Below are positions 48,711 through 56,658 of a DNA stretch of 64,000 bases, piece after piece. A program made the position numbers and the translations under genes. The DNA lies in contig NZ_PHUE01000001.1 in NCBI RefSeq assembly GCF_002813295.1, forward strand, positions 124,001-188,000. The letters are read 5' to 3'. Source of the stretch: Flavobacterium sp. 5. GTDB taxonomy: Bacteria > Bacteroidota > Bacteroidia > Flavobacteriales > Flavobacteriaceae. The notes under the pieces are model-generated. The model searched no databases and was not told where the DNA came from. It was given only the letters and a program-made list of their open reading frames with translations. The number at the start of each line of letters is the position of its first letter. Within the stretch, counting starts at the first letter, position 1.

Positions 48711-50309
48711 ATGACACTAGAACAAAAAATCGGACAATTCTTTTTTCCAGCCGTTTTCATCAACGACACTGAGGAAAATATTCAAGAAACAGAACGCTTA
48801 ATCAGAGATTACAACATTGGTGGATTGACATTTTTTCATAGCAGAGCCAGCGCGGCAACCAATTATGAATCGAAGAAAAAAGTAGAATTTAACGATGATA
48901 GTTATCAACGTTTAAAAGATTTAATTATTCGTTATCAAAAATGCGCCACTACTCCCCTGTTAATGAGTATCGATGCTGAATGGGGTTTGGCGATGCGTGT
49001 CGAAAAAACACCACAATATCCTTATGCTATTACGCTTGGTGCTTTACCCGAAAGAAAAATCGATTTGATTTATGAAGTAGGTAAACAAATTGGATTAGAC
49101 TTAAAATCAGCTGGAATACATTATAATCTGGCACCATTAGCAGACATTAATAACAACCCTAACAATCCTGTAATTGGCTATCGTTCTTTTGGTTCCAATA
49201 AAGAAAAAGTTGCCCAATACGCATTAGAATATCTTAGAGGAATGTCGGATGTTGGAATTTTGGGCTGTTTGAAACATTTTCCCGGACACGGAAATACCAG
49301 CGTAGATTCACATTTGGGATTACCTGTTTTAGAAGAAAATCTGGAGCAATTACTAGAAAACGAATTAGTCCCATTTATAAAAGGAATAGAAAACCAAGTC
49401 GATTCAATCATGATTGGTCATTTAGCAGTTCCAGCTTTAAACGATGGAAAAGAAACTTCGGCTACTTTATCCAAAAATATTATTGAATCCCTTTTACGTG
49501 AGCGTTTGGGTTATGATGGTTTAATAATTTCCGATGCTTTAAATATGCACAGCGTTTCTAAATTATATGATACTAAGGGACAATTAGAATGGGAAGCTTT
49601 CAACGCTGGAAATGACGTTCTTTGCTTTGCCGAAAACGTAGCCGAAGGTATTCAGGAAATTCTAAAAAATGCTACTCCACAACGCATTGAAGAAAGTTTA
49701 AACCGCATTATGAAATGCAAACAAAAGGCAGGTCTCTTTGAAGAAAATAAAACAATTGTAGCTGATTTTGACTTTAAAATCACTTCGGATTTGAATCGAA
49801 AAATAGCCGATTATTGCATTACAGATATCAAAGACAAAAACAATTCCATAATCGTTTTTGATGCTAAAAACAGAGAACGTTTGGCCAAATTGAGTGTTTA
49901 CAAAACGATTGAAAATCCATTTTTCACCACTTTAGGTTCCTTCTTACCTTCCCCGGAATATGCAATTGAAAATGCAGATGATTTAATCAATACAAGTATA
50001 AAGGAGGATCTCACACCATTTGATACCATACTCGTTTCGCTATTTGTTCCGAAAGCAAAACCTCTGAATAATTTTGATTTAGAAGATTCTGTTTTAGAAT
50101 TTTTAGGGCAATTATTTCAAACCAAAAAATGTATTTTGTATGTTTTTGGTAATCCTTATGCCTTACAGGTTATTCCAAATCTCGACAAAACCATAGGAAT
50201 TGTCGAAATGTATCAGGATTTTGTGGAGTTTCAAGAAAGCGCAGCCGAACAATTATTAGAAGATAAAAAAGCCAAAGGAAGCTTACCTGTTTCATTAACA
50301 GGAATCTAG
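48711..50309 (+). CDS. nagZ: Glycoside hydrolase family 3 enzyme, NagZ-like beta-N-acetylhexosaminidase
   Basis: About 533 residues. The GH3 barrel holds LKHFPGHGNTSVDSHLG, the loop whose Asp-His dyad is the NagZ acid/base, and the nucleophile Asp275 in LIISDALNM. NagZ removes GlcNAc from GlcNAc-anhydroMurNAc peptides in the cytoplasm; no signal peptide is seen, fitting that site. The protein is longer than single-domain NagZ (about 340) and has an extra C-terminal alpha/beta domain. The start is the ATG at 48711; an in-frame ATG at 48612 lies inside the transporter gene and adds unconserved sequence. Confidence 0.87.
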   Translation: MTLEQKIGQFFFPAVFINDTEENIQETERLIRDYNIGGLTFFHSRASAATNYESKKKVEFNDDSYQRLKDLIIRYQKCATTPLLMSIDAEWGLAMRVEKTPQYPYAITLGALPERKIDLIYEVGKQIGLDLKSAGIHYNLAPLADINNNPNNPVIGYRSFGSNKEKVAQYALEYLRGMSDVGILGCLKHFPGHGNTSVDSHLGLPVLEENLEQLLENELVPFIKGIENQVDSIMIGHLAVPALNDGKETSATLSKNIIESLLRERLGYDGLIISDALNMHSVSKLYDTKGQLEWEAFNAGNDVLCFAENVAEGIQEILKNATPQRIEESLNRIMKCKQKAGLFEENKTIVADFDFKITSDLNRKIADYCITDIKDKNNSIIVFDAKNRERLAKLSVYKTIENPFFTTLGSFLPSPEYAIENADDLINTSIKEDLTPFDTILVSLFVPKAKPLNNFDLEDSVLEFLGQLFQTKKCILYVFGNPYALQVIPNLDKTIGIVEMYQDFVEFQESAAEQLLEDKKAKGSLPVSLTGI

Positions 50310-50387
50310 ACTTTACAAATAATCAAAAACTATTTATAGATAAAAAATAATAATAAAAACTTATTTAAAGTCCCTTTTTATATCACT

Positions 50388-50395
50388 TATCTTTG
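50388..50395 (+). promoter_or_regulatory. -7 promoter element for the peroxiredoxin gene
   Basis: TATCTTTG fully matches TAnnTTTG, 38 bp upstream of the ATG at 50434. The preceding GH3 gene ends at 50309, so the peroxiredoxin operon has its own promoter. Confidence 0.6.
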
Positions 50396-50433
50396 CACCA
50401 AATTAAAAAATTAAATAACTAAAATTAATAAAT

Positions 50434-51072
50434 ATGTCATTAGTAGGTAAAAAATTCCCAAGTATTGCAGTAGACGCTATCTCAGAAATGGGAGACAATT
50501 TGAAAATCAATATTTTTGAGGAAGCTACAAAAAACAACAAAAAAGTACTTTTGTTTTGGTACCCAAAAGATTTTACTTTTGTATGTCCAACAGAATTACA
50601 CGCTTTTCAAGCAGCTTTACCAGAATTCGAAAAAAGAAACACAATCGTTATTGGAGCATCATGTGACACTAACGAAGTTCACTTTGCATGGTTAAACACT
50701 CCAAAAAACAATGGAGGAATCGAAGGTGTTACTTACCCAATTCTTGCAGATACAAACAGAAACTTATCAAACATTTTAGGAATTCTTGATATTGAATCTA
50801 CAAGTTATAGCGAAGATACTGATTCAGTTATTGTTGAAGGATCTAACGTAACATACAGAGCTACATACCTTATTGATGAGACTGGAAAAATTTTCCACGA
50901 AAGTGTAAACGATATGCCATTAGGTCGTAACGTAAACGAATATTTAAGAATGGTTGATGCTTACACACACATTCAAGTAAAAGGTGAAGTTTGTCCTGCA
51001 AACTGGGAAGCGGGTAAAGAAGCAATGACTGCTGACAGACTTAGTACTGCTGAATATTTAAGCGCAAACTAA
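50434..51072 (+). CDS. 2-Cys peroxiredoxin (AhpC/TSA family)
   Basis: A 212-residue typical 2-Cys peroxiredoxin that reduces hydrogen and alkyl peroxides. The peroxidatic cysteine lies in FTFVCPTELHAF, with the Pro-x-x-x-Thr/Ser-x-x-Cys arrangement kept, and the resolving cysteine in GEVCPANW near the C-terminus. Length matches the AhpC/Prx1 group. A thioredoxin gene follows after a hairpin element, giving a plausible reductant for it. Confidence 0.93.
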   Translation: MSLVGKKFPSIAVDAISEMGDNLKINIFEEATKNNKKVLLFWYPKDFTFVCPTELHAFQAALPEFEKRNTIVIGASCDTNEVHFAWLNTPKNNGGIEGVTYPILADTNRNLSNILGILDIESTSYSEDTDSVIVEGSNVTYRATYLIDETGKIFHESVNDMPLGRNVNEYLRMVDAYTHIQVKGEVCPANWEAGKEAMTADRLSTAEYLSAN

Positions 51073-51074
51073 TT

Positions 51075-51193
51075 CTTTTAAGATACTAAGGTTCTAAGTT
51101 TCTAAGTCGCTAAGATTTAAAACTTGGAACCTCTTATAAAACCAAAAACAAACTTAGCAACTCAGAATCTTAGTTACTTAGAAACTTTAAAAG
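51075..51193. repeat. Large imperfect inverted repeat built of CTAAG steps
   Basis: The left arm (51075-51117) reads CTTTTAAG, then CTAAG at 8-bp spacing (four times). The right arm (51151-51193) is close to its reverse complement and ends CTTTAAAAG. The arms of about 43 bp flank a loop of about 33 bases. It fills the gap between the peroxiredoxin and thioredoxin genes and reaches to a few bases before the thioredoxin start, so it could shape mRNA stability or translation. I recall similar CTAAG-rich stretches from other flavobacterial genomes but cannot verify this. Confidence 0.7.
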
Positions 51194-51199
51194 AAAAAC

Positions 51200-51508
51200 A
51201 TGTTAATAGAATTAAACGAAGATACATTAGGAACCTTAGTGGCTCAAAATGAAAAAGTGGTTGTTCAATTTTCCGCTTCATGGTGTGGAAATTGTAGAAT
51301 TATGAAACCAAAATTCAAAAAATTGGCTTCAGAAAACGACGGAATTTCATTTGTTTTGGTTGATGCTGAAAATTCTCCTGAATCAAGAAAACTAGCCAAT
51401 GTAAGTAACCTGCCTACATTTGCTACTTTCGTAAACGGAAAATTAGTAAACGAAACCCAAACTAATAAACAAGAAGTTTTAATCGAATTGGTAAACGAAA
51501 TTGTTTAA
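51200..51508 (+). CDS. Thioredoxin-family protein with CGNC active site
   Basis: A 102-residue single-domain thioredoxin. The active site reads SWCGNCRIMKP, with Asn replacing the usual Pro (WCGPC), and the cis-proline is in NLPTFATF. The fold and length are otherwise normal. With the upstream peroxiredoxin and downstream Tpx, it probably supplies electrons for peroxide reduction. The Pro-to-Asn change should alter redox potential; this version is seen in other Bacteroidota. Confidence 0.9.
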   Translation: MLIELNEDTLGTLVAQNEKVVVQFSASWCGNCRIMKPKFKKLASENDGISFVLVDAENSPESRKLANVSNLPTFATFVNGKLVNETQTNKQEVLIELVNEIV

Positions 51509-51531
51509 TCTATTCCAATAAATTAACTAAA

Positions 51532-51789
51532 ATGAAATTACCTGTAATCAAGCATTTATCTCAATTTATTGAAGAAAACGATCAAGATTATTTAATTGAA
51601 ACTATTGAAGTTCTGGAAGCAATGACCGAAATCCCTTCATTGAAAGATGAAGAGCTAGACGTAATAGGAGAATTAATTTCGAATATGTACGGCGCCCTTG
51701 AAGTTCATAAAATGACCAAGGACGGAATGGACAAAAAAGAAGCTTTGAATACTTTCATGAAAAGAGTTCTTGGTTCTATCGACAAATAA
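51532..51789 (+). CDS. Small helical protein, DUF6952-like
   Basis: An 85-residue protein without a signal peptide or membrane segment, predicted all-helical and acidic (IEENDQDYLIETIEVLEAMT). It resembles the short flavobacterial DUF6952 family, assigned from memory. It lies 23 bp after the thioredoxin gene and before a terminator, so it is the last gene of the peroxiredoxin-thioredoxin unit. No function is known. Confidence 0.72.
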   Translation: MKLPVIKHLSQFIEENDQDYLIETIEVLEAMTEIPSLKDEELDVIGELISNMYGALEVHKMTKDGMDKKEALNTFMKRVLGSIDK

Positions 51790-51811
51790 TTCTTTTTACT
51801 TCAAATAAAAT

Positions 51812-51842
51812 AACGCCTTCAGAAATGAGGGTGTTTTTTTTT
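51812..51842 (+). terminator. Intrinsic terminator after the peroxiredoxin-thioredoxin unit
   Basis: ACGCCTTCA pairs with TGAGGGTGT through two wobble pairs around a GAAA tetraloop, followed by a run of Ts to 51842. Confidence 0.8.
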
Positions 51843-52168
51843 ATTAAGACGACCTACCTTCCCAATAGCTAGGACTAATTATTTTTACACTTATGTACCC
51901 TATCATTGAGATATTATCTGGCTTAAATAGCTAACCTCAAATTAAATTCTCTAATCCCTGTATTAGAGTAAATATTTCTGAAGTAATCCCTCTAGAACAT
52001 CTCGTTTTAGAAATGAAAAATTAAACATCAAAAACAATCTCAAAACTAACAACAAATAATTCACACTTCATAACCAACAACTAACAACTCTCTCCCCACA
52101 AGCAACAAATACTTTTAGATTTAAATATTAATCCTTACTTTTGAACCTCACAAAAAAAAACAAATAAT
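51843..52168 (+). promoter_or_regulatory. Intergenic region with tpx promoter
   Basis: About 325 bp without a gene. A full -7 element TACTTTTG lies at 52136-52143, 25 bp before the tpx ATG. No other structure is evident. Confidence 0.55.
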
Positions 52169-52666
52169 ATGGCGACTATAACATTAGGAGGAAATCCAGT
52201 GCACACTTCAGGTGAATTACCAAAAATTGGTTCAAAACTAGCTGATTTTAAATTAGTTCAAAACGATTTATCAATAGCTAACTTAAGCACTTTTGCAGGT
52301 AAAAAATTAGTTTTAAATATTTTTCCAAGTATCGATACTGGAACTTGTGCTACCTCTGTTAGAAAATTCAACGAAAGTGCCAGCAACTTAGCTAACACTA
52401 CAGTTTTGTGTATTTCAAGAGATTTACCATTTGCACAAAAACGTTTTTGTGGAGCTGAAGGTCTTGAAAACGTAGTTAACTTATCTGACTTTCAAGAAGG
52501 TGCTTTTGGAAAAAACAATGGTTTAGAAATTATTGACGGACCATTAGCAGGTTTACACTCTCGTGTAATCATCGTTGTTGATGAAAACGGAGTTGTAACT
52601 CACACTGAACAAGTTGCAGAAATTGCAAACGAACCTAATTACGAAGCTGCTTTAGCTACACTTTAA
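52169..52666 (+). CDS. tpx: Thiol peroxidase (atypical 2-Cys peroxiredoxin)
   Basis: A 165-residue thioredoxin-dependent peroxidase. The peroxidatic cysteine is in FPSIDTGTCATSVRKFN and the resolving cysteine in DLPFAQKRFCGAEG, the spacing typical of Tpx. The N-terminal TITLGGNPVHTSGELP is also diagnostic. It opens a closely packed tpx-dgkA-ftsK series, an order I associate with flavobacteria. Confidence 0.97.
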   Translation: MATITLGGNPVHTSGELPKIGSKLADFKLVQNDLSIANLSTFAGKKLVLNIFPSIDTGTCATSVRKFNESASNLANTTVLCISRDLPFAQKRFCGAEGLENVVNLSDFQEGAFGKNNGLEIIDGPLAGLHSRVIIVVDENGVVTHTEQVAEIANEPNYEAALATL

Positions 52667-52674
52667 TAGTCTAT

Positions 52675-53049
52675 ATGGAATTTAAAAAAGACAACACCTT
52701 ACTTACTGGTCGATTGAAAAGCGTAAAATACGCTTTTCAAGGTGCCGTAAAATTAATAACAACCGAGCATAGTATCATGGTTCAATTTTCAATTGGAATC
52801 CTTATGACTATTGCAGGTTTTTATTGCCATATTTCTACTACTGAATGGCTTTTTCAAACTATGGCTATCGGTTTAATTATGAGTATAGAAGGCTTGAATA
52901 CAGCTGTTGAAAAAATTGCTGATTTTATTCATCCTAATTACCATGAAAGAATTGGCTTTATTAAAGATATTGCAGCTGGAGCCGTATTTTTTGCGGGTTT
53001 AACAGCAATAGCAATTGGTCTTATTATTTATATCCCAAAATTTTTATAG
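52675..53049 (+). CDS. dgkA: Diacylglycerol / undecaprenol kinase family protein
   Basis: A 124-residue membrane kinase with three helices and the conserved SIEGLNTAVEKIADF and FIKDIAAGAVF blocks that hold the catalytic glutamate and ATP-binding residues. In Gram-positive relatives it phosphorylates undecaprenol; in proteobacteria, diacylglycerol. Which lipid is used here is not evident. It starts 9 bp after tpx and ends 19 bp before ftsK, indicating one operon. Confidence 0.92.
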   Translation: MEFKKDNTLLTGRLKSVKYAFQGAVKLITTEHSIMVQFSIGILMTIAGFYCHISTTEWLFQTMAIGLIMSIEGLNTAVEKIADFIHPNYHERIGFIKDIAAGAVFFAGLTAIAIGLIIYIPKFL

Positions 53050-53067
53050 GCTCAAGTAAACTCAAGA

Positions 53068-55524
53068 ATGGCAAAATCTACAAAAAAAGAAACTTTAGAT
53101 AAAAAAAATGAATCAGGATCTAAAGATTTAAAATCATGGCAATTAACCAAACAACATAAAATTGTTTTGGGTGCTCTCTTGGTTTTATTTTCAATAGCAT
53201 TATTGGTTGCATTTGTTTCCTTTTTTATCTATGGACAAATAGACCAAAGTGCGGTTTCTGAATTGACAGATCGTAAAGAAATTGTTCAAAACTGGCTCGG
53301 TAAATTCGGAGCTTATCTTGCCGATTTAATCATTTATCGCGGTTTTGGAATTGCCTCTTTCCTATTTGTACGTTTATTTTTCCTCTCCGGAATGTATTTA
53401 GTTCTGGATCTTTCGATCAAAAAACTAAAAGGCACTTGGTTTTGGGACTTATTTGCTATTATTATTATCTCTGTTTTATTTGGCTTTTTTGCCACTTCAG
53501 TTCCTGAATTGGGAGGAACTATAGGATACGAATTGAATTTATTCATCCAAGATTTTATAGGTAAAACTGGAACACTTTTAGTTCTTGTTTTTGGTTTAAT
53601 TATTTATTTGATTTTTAAAATACAAATATCTCCTGAGAAGGTACAATCGTTTTTTGAAAGCACTAAAAAAGAAATTAACGACGATATGGCTATTCGCCCA
53701 ATAGTTGTTTCTTCAAATGACCCTAGTTATAATCTAGAAGAATTTGCTGTAGAAGAACCTGTTGAAGAAGTAGATGAAGAATTATTAGATAACATCCATT
53801 TAAAAACAACTGGTTCACAATTTGAAATTAATAAAGAAGCTTTGAAACCTACGATTTCAAGTTCTTCTGAAATTAATTTAGAGCCAACGCTCAAGCCACT
53901 TCCAATGGATATTTTACCTAAAGCAGAACCCGTAAAAGAAGAAGCTTTTGTAATTGAAAAAGCCGTTGAGGAAGACCTAATTGAAGACAACTTAGCGTCA
54001 CGCTTAGTTTCTGATTTTGGATTATTTGACCCGACTTTGGATTTATCGAATTATAAATATCCTACAATCGATTTATTAAAAGAATATTCGACTGGCGGTA
54101 TTACAATCAATCAAGAGGAATTAGAAGAAAACAAAAATAAAATTGTTGAAACGCTTCGCAACTATAAAATTGAAATCGCACAAATTAAAGCGACCGTTGG
54201 TCCATCGGTAACTTTATATGAAATTGTGCCAGAAGCTGGAATTCGTATTTCTAAAATTAAAAGTTTAGAAGATGATATTGCTTTGTCACTTTCGGCATTA
54301 GGAATTCGTATTATTGCTCCAATTCCTGGAAAAGGAACGATTGGTATTGAGGTTCCGAACAAGAATCCTACAATGGTTTCGATGAAAAGTGTGATTGGTT
54401 CTGCCAAATTTCAAGAAGCTGAAATGGAACTTCCTATTGCTTTAGGGAAAACCATTTCGAACGAAACATTTGTAGTTGATTTAGCAAAAATGCCTCACTT
54501 ACTGATGGCGGGTGCTACCGGACAAGGAAAATCTGTTGGATTGAATGCAGTAATTACTTCGTTGCTTTATAAAAAACACCCTGCAGAAATTAAATTTGTC
54601 ATGGTCGATCCTAAAAAAGTCGAACTAACACTTTTTAATAAAATTGAAAGACATTATTTAGCCAAACTTCCAGATACTGATGATGCAATTATTACTGATA
54701 ATGCAAAAGTGGTTAATACCTTGAATTCTCTTTGTGTTGAAATGGACAATCGTTATAATCTTCTAAAAGATGCGATGGTTAGAAATATCAAAGAATACAA
54801 TGAAAAATTCAAGTCTAGAAAATTAAATCCTGAAAATGGACACCGCTTTTTGCCTTATATCGTTTTGGTTGTTGATGAGTTTGCCGATTTGATTATGACT
54901 GCTGGAAAAGAAGTTGAAATGCCTATTGCCCGTTTGGCTCAGTTGGCTCGTGCTATTGGTATTCACTTAATTATTGCAACACAAAGACCATCGGTGAATG
55001 TAATTACTGGTTTAATAAAAGCTAACTTCCCTGCTAGAATTGCTTTTAGAGTATCATCAAAAATTGATTCAAGAACTATCTTAGATACACAAGGAGCAGA
55101 TCAATTAATTGGTCGTGGAGATTTACTATACTCTAATGGGAATGATGTTGTAAGGGTACAATGTGCCTTTGTAGATACTCCAGAGGTTGAAAAAATTGTA
55201 GATTTTATTGGCTCACAAAAAGCGTACGCAACTGCTTATTTACTCCCTGAATTTGTTGGAGAAGATGGCGGTCCAAGCTTAGAAATGGATATTTCAGAAA
55301 GAGATACTTTATTTAGAGAAGCTGCTGAAGTTATCGTAAACGCTCAACAAGGTTCGGCATCATTATTGCAACGAAAACTAAAATTGGGTTACAACAGAGC
55401 TGGTAGATTAATTGACCAACTAGAAGCTGCAGGAATTGTAGGTCCTTTTGAAGGTAGTAAAGCCAGAAGTGTAAACATTCAGGATTTGACTGGATTAGAA
55501 CAGTTTTTTAATAACGAGAATTAG
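53068..55524 (+). CDS. ftsK: DNA translocase FtsK
   Basis: An 818-residue translocase that pumps chromosomal DNA at the septum and aids dif resolution. Four helices occupy about residues 30-185, then an acidic linker (185-330), the alpha/beta RecA-like motor with Walker A GATGQGKSVGLN at about 481 and Walker B VVDEFADLI, and a C-terminal winged-helix gamma domain (LLQRKLKLGYNRAGRLIDQL). The linker is short compared with E. coli. It is followed by repeats and then lolA. Confidence 0.97.
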   Translation: MAKSTKKETLDKKNESGSKDLKSWQLTKQHKIVLGALLVLFSIALLVAFVSFFIYGQIDQSAVSELTDRKEIVQNWLGKFGAYLADLIIYRGFGIASFLFVRLFFLSGMYLVLDLSIKKLKGTWFWDLFAIIIISVLFGFFATSVPELGGTIGYELNLFIQDFIGKTGTLLVLVFGLIIYLIFKIQISPEKVQSFFESTKKEINDDMAIRPIVVSSNDPSYNLEEFAVEEPVEEVDEELLDNIHLKTTGSQFEINKEALKPTISSSSEINLEPTLKPLPMDILPKAEPVKEEAFVIEKAVEEDLIEDNLASRLVSDFGLFDPTLDLSNYKYPTIDLLKEYSTGGITINQEELEENKNKIVETLRNYKIEIAQIKATVGPSVTLYEIVPEAGIRISKIKSLEDDIALSLSALGIRIIAPIPGKGTIGIEVPNKNPTMVSMKSVIGSAKFQEAEMELPIALGKTISNETFVVDLAKMPHLLMAGATGQGKSVGLNAVITSLLYKKHPAEIKFVMVDPKKVELTLFNKIERHYLAKLPDTDDAIITDNAKVVNTLNSLCVEMDNRYNLLKDAMVRNIKEYNEKFKSRKLNPENGHRFLPYIVLVVDEFADLIMTAGKEVEMPIARLAQLARAIGIHLIIATQRPSVNVITGLIKANFPARIAFRVSSKIDSRTILDTQGADQLIGRGDLLYSNGNDVVRVQCAFVDTPEVEKIVDFIGSQKAYATAYLLPEFVGEDGGPSLEMDISERDTLFREAAEVIVNAQQGSASLLQRKLKLGYNRAGRLIDQLEAAGIVGPFEGSKARSVNIQDLTGLEQFFNNEN

Positions 55525-55561
55525 ATTGTAATGTTCAGTTTGCAGCATTAAGACCGCAATA

Positions 55562-55686
55562 TTGTCATCCCGAGGAACGAGGGATCTCCGCAATACAATT
55601 CCTCAATATTGAATTTATAAAAGCAAATATTTTTGAATTAGATTGTCGAGCCACTTGTGAAGATATCTCCTTCGTCGATATGACAA
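55562..55686. repeat. Fold-back dispersed repeat (TTGTCAT family)
   Basis: The left arm starts TTGTCATCCCGAGGAAC and runs to GGATCTC. The right arm (to 55686) is its imperfect inverse, ending CGATATGACAA. The same arm sequence occurs four times in one orientation at 59813-60054. It looks like a mobile or amplified intergenic element of MITE or REP type. No coding capacity. Confidence 0.7.
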
Positions 55687-55785
55687 AGATTGGGTGATGT
55701 GGTTTGTGTGGAAGACAGAATTTTAAAATAGAATGCAGAGAATGAAATTTAGCTTTTTTTTAATGCTTTTAACTTTTTAGCTCTT

Positions 55786-55985
55786 TACTTTTGCACCAAA
55801 TTTCTTATTACTCGGTTTGCGTGAGGGATAGAAGCTAGCTACCGAAGTAGCGCGGATAGCCCGACTCTATTTAGGGAAGGGGCTAATGACCGCAAACATA
55901 AATAAGCCCCTTTCCTAAATAGAGTCACGCCCTAATAATTACGGAACACAATAAAATAATTTGCAGACAACAAAACACAGAACAA
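55786..55985 (+). promoter_or_regulatory. lolA promoter and structured leader
   Basis: A full -7 element TACTTTTG lies at 55786-55793, so the lolA transcript should begin near 55800. The leader contains a multi-stem element (55819-55932). GCGT and ACGC close the outside; GCTAC-CGAA-GTAGC forms a tetraloop hairpin; and a 22-bp stem with one wobble begins GACTCTATTTAGG (55863) and closes at GAGTC (55926). The shape is a three-way junction. Similar GCGTGAGGGAT...AGCCCG...ACGCCC elements are, from memory, frequent in flavobacterial intergenic regions. Whether it regulates lolA is open. Confidence 0.6.
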
Positions 55986-56651
55986 ATGATACTACAAAAG
56001 AAAATAGGAATGAAAACAATTTTGGCACTTACAATGGTCTTTTTTATTGGATTAACAACTCAGGCACAAGATACAAAAGCAAAGGCCTTATTAGACAAAG
56101 TAACTGCCAAAGTAAAAAGTTACGATAACATTACCATTGATTTTAAATATTCATTAAATAATGCTAAAGAGAATATCAATCAGGATAGTAAAGGAACTGT
56201 TGTTATGAAAGGCAATCAATATGTTTTGAATTTCATGGGAATTACTAAGCTTTTTGATGGAAAAAAAACATATACTATTGTTCCCGAAGATGAAGAAATT
56301 ACTGTTTCTACACTAAATGAAAAAGATGAAACTACCATTACTCCTTCAAAAATGTTGACTTTTTTTAATAAAGGCTATAAATTTTCGATGGATATTGTTC
56401 AAAATGTTAACGGTAAAAAAATACAATACATTAAACTGGTTTCTACCAATCCAAAAGATCAAAGAAAAGAGATTTTAGTAGGTGTTGATTCTAAAACCAA
56501 CAACCTCTACAATGTAATTGAAATTGGTAAAAAAGGAACAAAAACTACCTTAACAGTGAATTCTTTTAAAACAAACCAAGCATTACCAAAAAATCAATTT
56601 ACCTTTGCGGCAAGTAAATATCCTAACTATACCATCAATAAATTAGACTAA
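55986..56651 (+). CDS. lolA: Outer-membrane lipoprotein carrier protein LolA
   Basis: A 221-residue periplasmic chaperone that ferries lipoproteins from the Lol transporter to the outer membrane. A signal peptide (ending TTQAQ) precedes a LolA-type beta-barrel half: VKSYDNITIDFKYSL, GTVVMKGNQYVLNF and LFDGKKTYTIVPEDEEITV are typical. The in-frame ATG at 56010 (MKTILALT) gives a more standard signal peptide and has GGA just ahead, so it may be the true start. The gene is followed 7 bp later by an LptF/LptG-type permease. Confidence 0.88.
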   Translation: MILQKKIGMKTILALTMVFFIGLTTQAQDTKAKALLDKVTAKVKSYDNITIDFKYSLNNAKENINQDSKGTVVMKGNQYVLNFMGITKLFDGKKTYTIVPEDEEITVSTLNEKDETTITPSKMLTFFNKGYKFSMDIVQNVNGKKIQYIKLVSTNPKDQRKEILVGVDSKTNNLYNVIEIGKKGTKTTLTVNSFKTNQALPKNQFTFAASKYPNYTINKLD

Positions 56652-56658
56652 TTATTTA

